Shown one piece after another: positions 7,098 to 9,340 of a stretch of 9,340 bases of DNA. Within the stretch, counting starts at the first letter, position 1. Each line of letters opens with the position of its first letter. Source of the stretch: Promethearchaeota archaeon (GTDB lineage Archaea > Asgardarchaeota > Lokiarchaeia > Sigynarchaeales > MK-D1); contig JAEOTN010000419.1 in NCBI GenBank assembly GCA_016839865.1, positions 1 to 9,340 of the forward strand, in the 5' to 3' direction. The notes below the pieces were generated by a model. It worked only from the letters and a program-made list of their open reading frames with translations. It had not been told where the DNA came from and did not search any database. Both the position numbers and the translations under genes were made by a program.

Positions 7098-7601
7098 ATG
7101 ATACCTCGGAAGGTATTTTTCACAAAAGGTGTAGGGCATGGAAGTAGTGAAATATTAAGTTTCGAAAATGCTCTTCGTGATGCTCAAATCGCATGTTACA
7201 ATCTTGTGAAAGTATCTTCAATTCTTCCATCTGGTTGTAATGAGATTCCAGTTGAAGAAGGTGTACAATTTTTATCTCCCGGACAAATAGTATATACTGT
7301 ATTATCACGTAAAACCCAAAAAACAGTAAATACCAATATTAAAAGTATCTATGCTTCGATAGGGGTCGCCCAACCATCTCAAACTAATCAATATGGATAT
7401 ATCGGTGAAATGAATGGAATGGACTCTACCATAGAAATTATTAACAAAAAATCCCGCGAGCAGGCAATTGAATTACTGAAGTCCTCACGGGAATTAGATA
7501 CATCAATCAAAATTAAAACGTCTAGTATTACTGCATTTTCTTCACTTTCTTCAACCGAGGAATTTACTACGTGTGTTGCAGCAGCAGTTTTTATTGAATA
7601 G
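7098..7601 (+). CDS. pdaD: Pyruvoyl-dependent arginine decarboxylase
   Basis: This 167-residue proenzyme converts arginine to agmatine and CO2, the first step of archaeal polyamine synthesis. The self-cleavage site is visible as VSSILP at 39-44. The chain should break between Ser40 and Ser41, leaving a pyruvoyl group on the new beta/alpha boundary, as between Ser52 and Ser53 in the Methanocaldococcus jannaschii enzyme. Glu104 in YIGEMNG corresponds to the family's active-site glutamate region. The N-terminus (KVFFTKGVG...SFENALRDA) and the C-terminal CVAAAVF strand fit the family, and the length is normal (about 160-170). The enzyme is cytosolic. There is no strong ribosome site, and a TATA-like box lies at 7066-7074. 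The agmatinase gene follows within 12 bases, supporting an arginine rather than histidine or aspartate substrate. The stop TAG shares its last base with the GGAG that serves agmatinase. Confidence 0.92.
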   Translation: MIPRKVFFTKGVGHGSSEILSFENALRDAQIACYNLVKVSSILPSGCNEIPVEEGVQFLSPGQIVYTVLSRKTQKTVNTNIKSIYASIGVAQPSQTNQYGYIGEMNGMDSTIEIINKKSREQAIELLKSSRELDTSIKIKTSSITAFSSLSSTEEFTTCVAAAVFIE

Positions 7602-7604
7602 GAG
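7601..7604 (+). promoter_or_regulatory. Shine-Dalgarno site that decides the agmatinase start
   Basis: GGAG begins on the last base of the decarboxylase TAG stop and lies nine bases before GTG 7614. It directly touches the alternative TTG at 7605, which is too close to be used. The overlap of stop codon and ribosome site suggests translational coupling of the two enzymes. Confidence 0.6.
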
Positions 7605-7613
7605 TTGAATTTT

Positions 7614-8489
7614 GTGAATCATTCGTATCGATTTTTCGATTTTCCCTCTCAAAGAGATGATTCGGAATTCATTATTATTGGAGTTCCAATAGACGGAGAA
7701 ATGACACACAATCGTGGAAGTTGTACTAATGCACCTGAAGTAATTCGAAGAACTTCATTAGATCTTTCATTTGCGTCAGAAGATGGGACTGACCTAAATT
7801 TTTTGCAAATTGCTGATATTGGGGATATTCCGAAGGATATCAGATTAGATAACCTCGTAGAAACGATCATGAAAATATTAGAGCAAGAGTCAAAAAGCAT
7901 CCCTATATTTATCGGTGGTAGTCATTTTATCTCATATTATACAGTGAAATCTCTTCTGCAGCAAAAATCTTTTGATAATCTACATTATTTTTCATTAGAC
8001 GCACATTTAGATTGCTACAATGAGTGGAATGGTAATAAATACACCCATTGTACAGTCACACGACGAATTTTTGAATCCCTAGGATCTGATCCTAAGAAAG
8101 TACAAGTAATTGGCACAAGAGATATGGACCTTCCAGAAATGGATTGGATTAAGCGTATGGGTGTTAAATTCACAACTATGAACGAATATTCAGATAAGAA
8201 TAAGGAAATTATCAGTTCAGGGAAAGGACCCAAACCAGCAGCCTATATTTCCATAGATATTGATGTTTTTGATCCTTCAGTGGCTCCAGGAACTGGATAT
8301 CCTATACCTGGGGGGATTGTTTATCGAGATTATTTTCATATTCTAGATCAAATTATACAACACTATACTATAGTAGGAATAGATTTTGTGGAATATTCAC
8401 CAGAACTGGATTTACCAAACAAAATGACTGCTTTTCTAGTATCAAAACTAATAATTGAAACAATTTTGAGGATAAAAAAAGAAAAGTAG
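7614..8489 (+). CDS. speB: Agmatinase (ureohydrolase family)
   Basis: This 291-residue manganese enzyme hydrolyses agmatine to putrescine and urea. The ureohydrolase motifs are GGSH (101-104, His104), DAHLD (129-133: Asp129, His131, Asp133), THCT with His145, and SIDIDVFDP (213-221: Asp215, Asp217). PGTG (225-228) and DFVEYSPELD (257-266) follow. All six metal ligands are present. The residue before His104 is Ser, where Asp or Glu is usual, and Phe follows instead of Ser. GTG 7614 is preferred to TTG 7605 because GGAG at 7601-7604 has good spacing only for GTG. It sits 12 bases behind the arginine decarboxylase, which points to agmatine rather than arginine or guanidinobutyrate. It ends in TAG TAA and converges on the symporter gene. 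The enzyme is cytosolic with no signal peptide. Confidence 0.88.
   Translation: MNHSYRFFDFPSQRDDSEFIIIGVPIDGEMTHNRGSCTNAPEVIRRTSLDLSFASEDGTDLNFLQIADIGDIPKDIRLDNLVETIMKILEQESKSIPIFIGGSHFISYYTVKSLLQQKSFDNLHYFSLDAHLDCYNEWNGNKYTHCTVTRRIFESLGSDPKKVQVIGTRDMDLPEMDWIKRMGVKFTTMNEYSDKNKEIISSGKGPKPAAYISIDIDVFDPSVAPGTGYPIPGGIVYRDYFHILDQIIQHYTIVGIDFVEYSPELDLPNKMTAFLVSKLIIETILRIKKEK
8474..8485 (-). terminator. Oligo-T tract for the symporter transcript
   Basis: On the minus strand the bases read TTTTCTTTTTTT, 15 bases after the symporter stop. It lies inside the last codons of the convergent agmatinase gene. A U-rich stretch of this kind suits archaeal intrinsic termination. Confidence 0.35.
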
Positions 8490-8509
8490 TAAATTTCTAC
8501 TATTTACTA
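8487..8509. repeat. Inverted repeat spanning both convergent stop codons
   Basis: TAGTAAAT (8487-8494) and ATTTACTA (8502-8509) are perfect 8-bp inverted arms with a 7-base spacer. The left arm begins with the agmatinase TAG; the symporter TAG (8500-8502) ends in the right arm. It may form a weak AU-rich hairpin at the end of both transcripts. Confidence 0.4.
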
Positions 8510-9340
8510 AGTTTTATTTCTTCTAAAATCCGCTTGTTATCATCAATTCGTGCTTTTGTGAGAGGCCAGTAGATAAGGCACACAAAAGCTACAGCTAAGA
8601 TAACCACAGGCCACAATCCGATTAGAAATCGCACACCCAACTCTCCCATTGGACCCGTATCTCGTAGAAGCCAATTTCCCCATCCTGTACCTGTAAACAC
8701 AATTGCGATTACCGCAAAATTGATACCTGTTGAAAATCGATTGAAGAATGCAACTACTCCATAATAGGCTCCTTCACGCCTTACTTTTAATCCAGATCGA
8801 GCGGTATCGTCATCAATTACTACCGCAATTCCTTGATCGTATAAATACAACGAACCTCCAAGTCCCACTCCCATAACAGCTACCAAGATATAGGCTAAGA
8901 TTACATCACCTTTTTGCGGAACAAATGCCATTATTGGTAATGTTACTGCCCAGTAAGCTATTGCGATCATATAGGCTTTTCGAATTCCAAGCTTCCTTTG
9001 GAGAAACATCCACAACGGTGTGCTCGCCATACCGACTAATAATCCAACAAAAATGACAATCCCGCTATCCACATCTTCGACGACAACTTCTGCAAAAAAT
9101 GGAATTATGGTCGGTAAGATATTATACACAATAAAAATTGCAAGAGCTGTTACAGCATAAAGCACAAATGCCTTATTTTTTAAGGTAAGTTTAAATGATT
9201 CTTTCCATGTTGGAGCATTTTTCGCATCATCTGCGAACTCCTTTCGCTCAAAAGATCCCCAAAAGAACATTATGCCTATAGTTACTAGCACAATTGCTGC
9301 TGCGATTATTCCATTAAGTAAAAATTTCGCAGGAGCATCT
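8500..9340 (-). CDS. GPH/MelB-type sugar:cation symporter, C-terminal part (5' end outside window)
   Basis: The frame stays open to the right edge, so the N-terminal half lies outside. The GTG at 9291 is an internal valine, not a start, because hydrophobic sequence continues upstream of it. What remains is roughly the last half of a major-facilitator MFS_2 protein: about seven membrane segments and a hydrophilic C-terminal tail. The first segment is at the right edge, followed by a cytoplasmic loop (WGSFERKEF... to SFKLTLKNKA) typical of the join between the two halves. The GPH signature is clear at about 8757-8814, where DDDTARSGLKVRREGAYYG matches the Asp-Thr-Gly-Arg-Glu-Gly pattern of MelB relatives. 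Family members move sugars or glycosides with Na+ or H+ across the cytoplasmic membrane. It could serve the glycosidase-esterase pair, but distance and opposite orientation give no direct support. Confidence 0.82.
   Translation of the reverse strand, partial: DAPAKFLLNGIIAAAIVLVTIGIMFFWGSFERKEFADDAKNAPTWKESFKLTLKNKAFVLYAVTALAIFIVYNILPTIIPFFAEVVVEDVDSGIVIFVGLLVGMASTPLWMFLQRKLGIRKAYMIAIAYWAVTLPIMAFVPQKGDVILAYILVAVMGVGLGGSLYLYDQGIAVVIDDDTARSGLKVRREGAYYGVVAFFNRFSTGINFAVIAIVFTGTGWGNWLLRDTGPMGELGVRFLIGLWPVVILAVAFVCLIYWPLTKARIDDNKRILEEIKLSK
8511..8524 (+). terminator. T-rich tract after agmatinase
   Basis: GTTTTATTTCTTCT lies 22 bases after the agmatinase stop, inside the 3' end of the convergent symporter gene. 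Together with the minus-strand oligo-T at 8474-8485 it forms an overlapping pair of terminator-like tracts around the 8487-8509 inverted repeat. Confidence 0.3.

Noticed and set aside
7605..7613. TTG at 7605 as agmatinase start
   Set aside because: The GGAG site ends directly at this codon, leaving no spacing; GTG 7614 has nine bases between site and start.
9289..9291. GTG at 9291 as the symporter start
   Set aside because: The frame continues open and hydrophobic to the window edge, and a symporter of this family needs a further six or so membrane segments upstream.

Overview
The window is AT-rich DNA that most likely comes from an archaeon. The main support is a pyruvoyl-dependent arginine decarboxylase followed by an agmatinase. 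TATA-like boxes lie about 25-30 bases upstream of several starts, most genes lack a strong Shine-Dalgarno sequence, and oligo-T tracts follow several genes. A eukaryote-like PPP phosphatase and an MrfA/YprA-type helicase are compatible with an Asgard or other mesophilic archaeon. The window has no rRNA, tRNA or marker gene that would fix the lineage, so this is inference.

Layout. At the left edge a minus-strand gene (cut by the edge) encodes an NTF2-like domain with a long acidic tail that ends in a 51-bp tandem repeat. It is divergent from a plus-strand pair: a cytoplasmic GH127/DUF1680 glycosidase (beta-L-arabinofuranosidase-like) and a membrane-anchored SGNH/SASA-type acetylesterase. A perfect 7-7-7 inverted repeat sits between the divergent starts. 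Convergent to this pair is a PPP-family serine/threonine phosphatase (minus strand). Divergent from the phosphatase is a large DEAH-box helicase with a C-terminal DUF1998 cysteine cluster. Its family-like N-terminus continues upstream of the first usual start codon, up to an in-frame TAG. Next come pyruvoyl-dependent arginine decarboxylase and agmatinase, tightly coupled on the plus strand. The window closes with the C-terminal half of a GPH/MelB-type sugar:cation symporter on the minus strand, converging on agmatinase with overlapping 3' ends.

How the genes work together. Decarboxylase and agmatinase form a complete arginine -> agmatine -> putrescine route; agmatine may also serve tRNA-Ile agmatidine synthesis in archaea. 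The GH127 enzyme and the esterase look like a small glycan-processing unit: deacetylation at or outside the membrane, arabinose-type hydrolysis inside. The symporter could import the sugars but is about 4.9 kb away and its promoter is outside the window. The helicase is a candidate DNA-repair enzyme; no MrfB-like nuclease is visible beside it. The points most worth a second look are the helicase N-terminus with its amber codon, the behaviour of TAG stops across the window, the divergent operator-like palindrome, and the acidic repeat protein.
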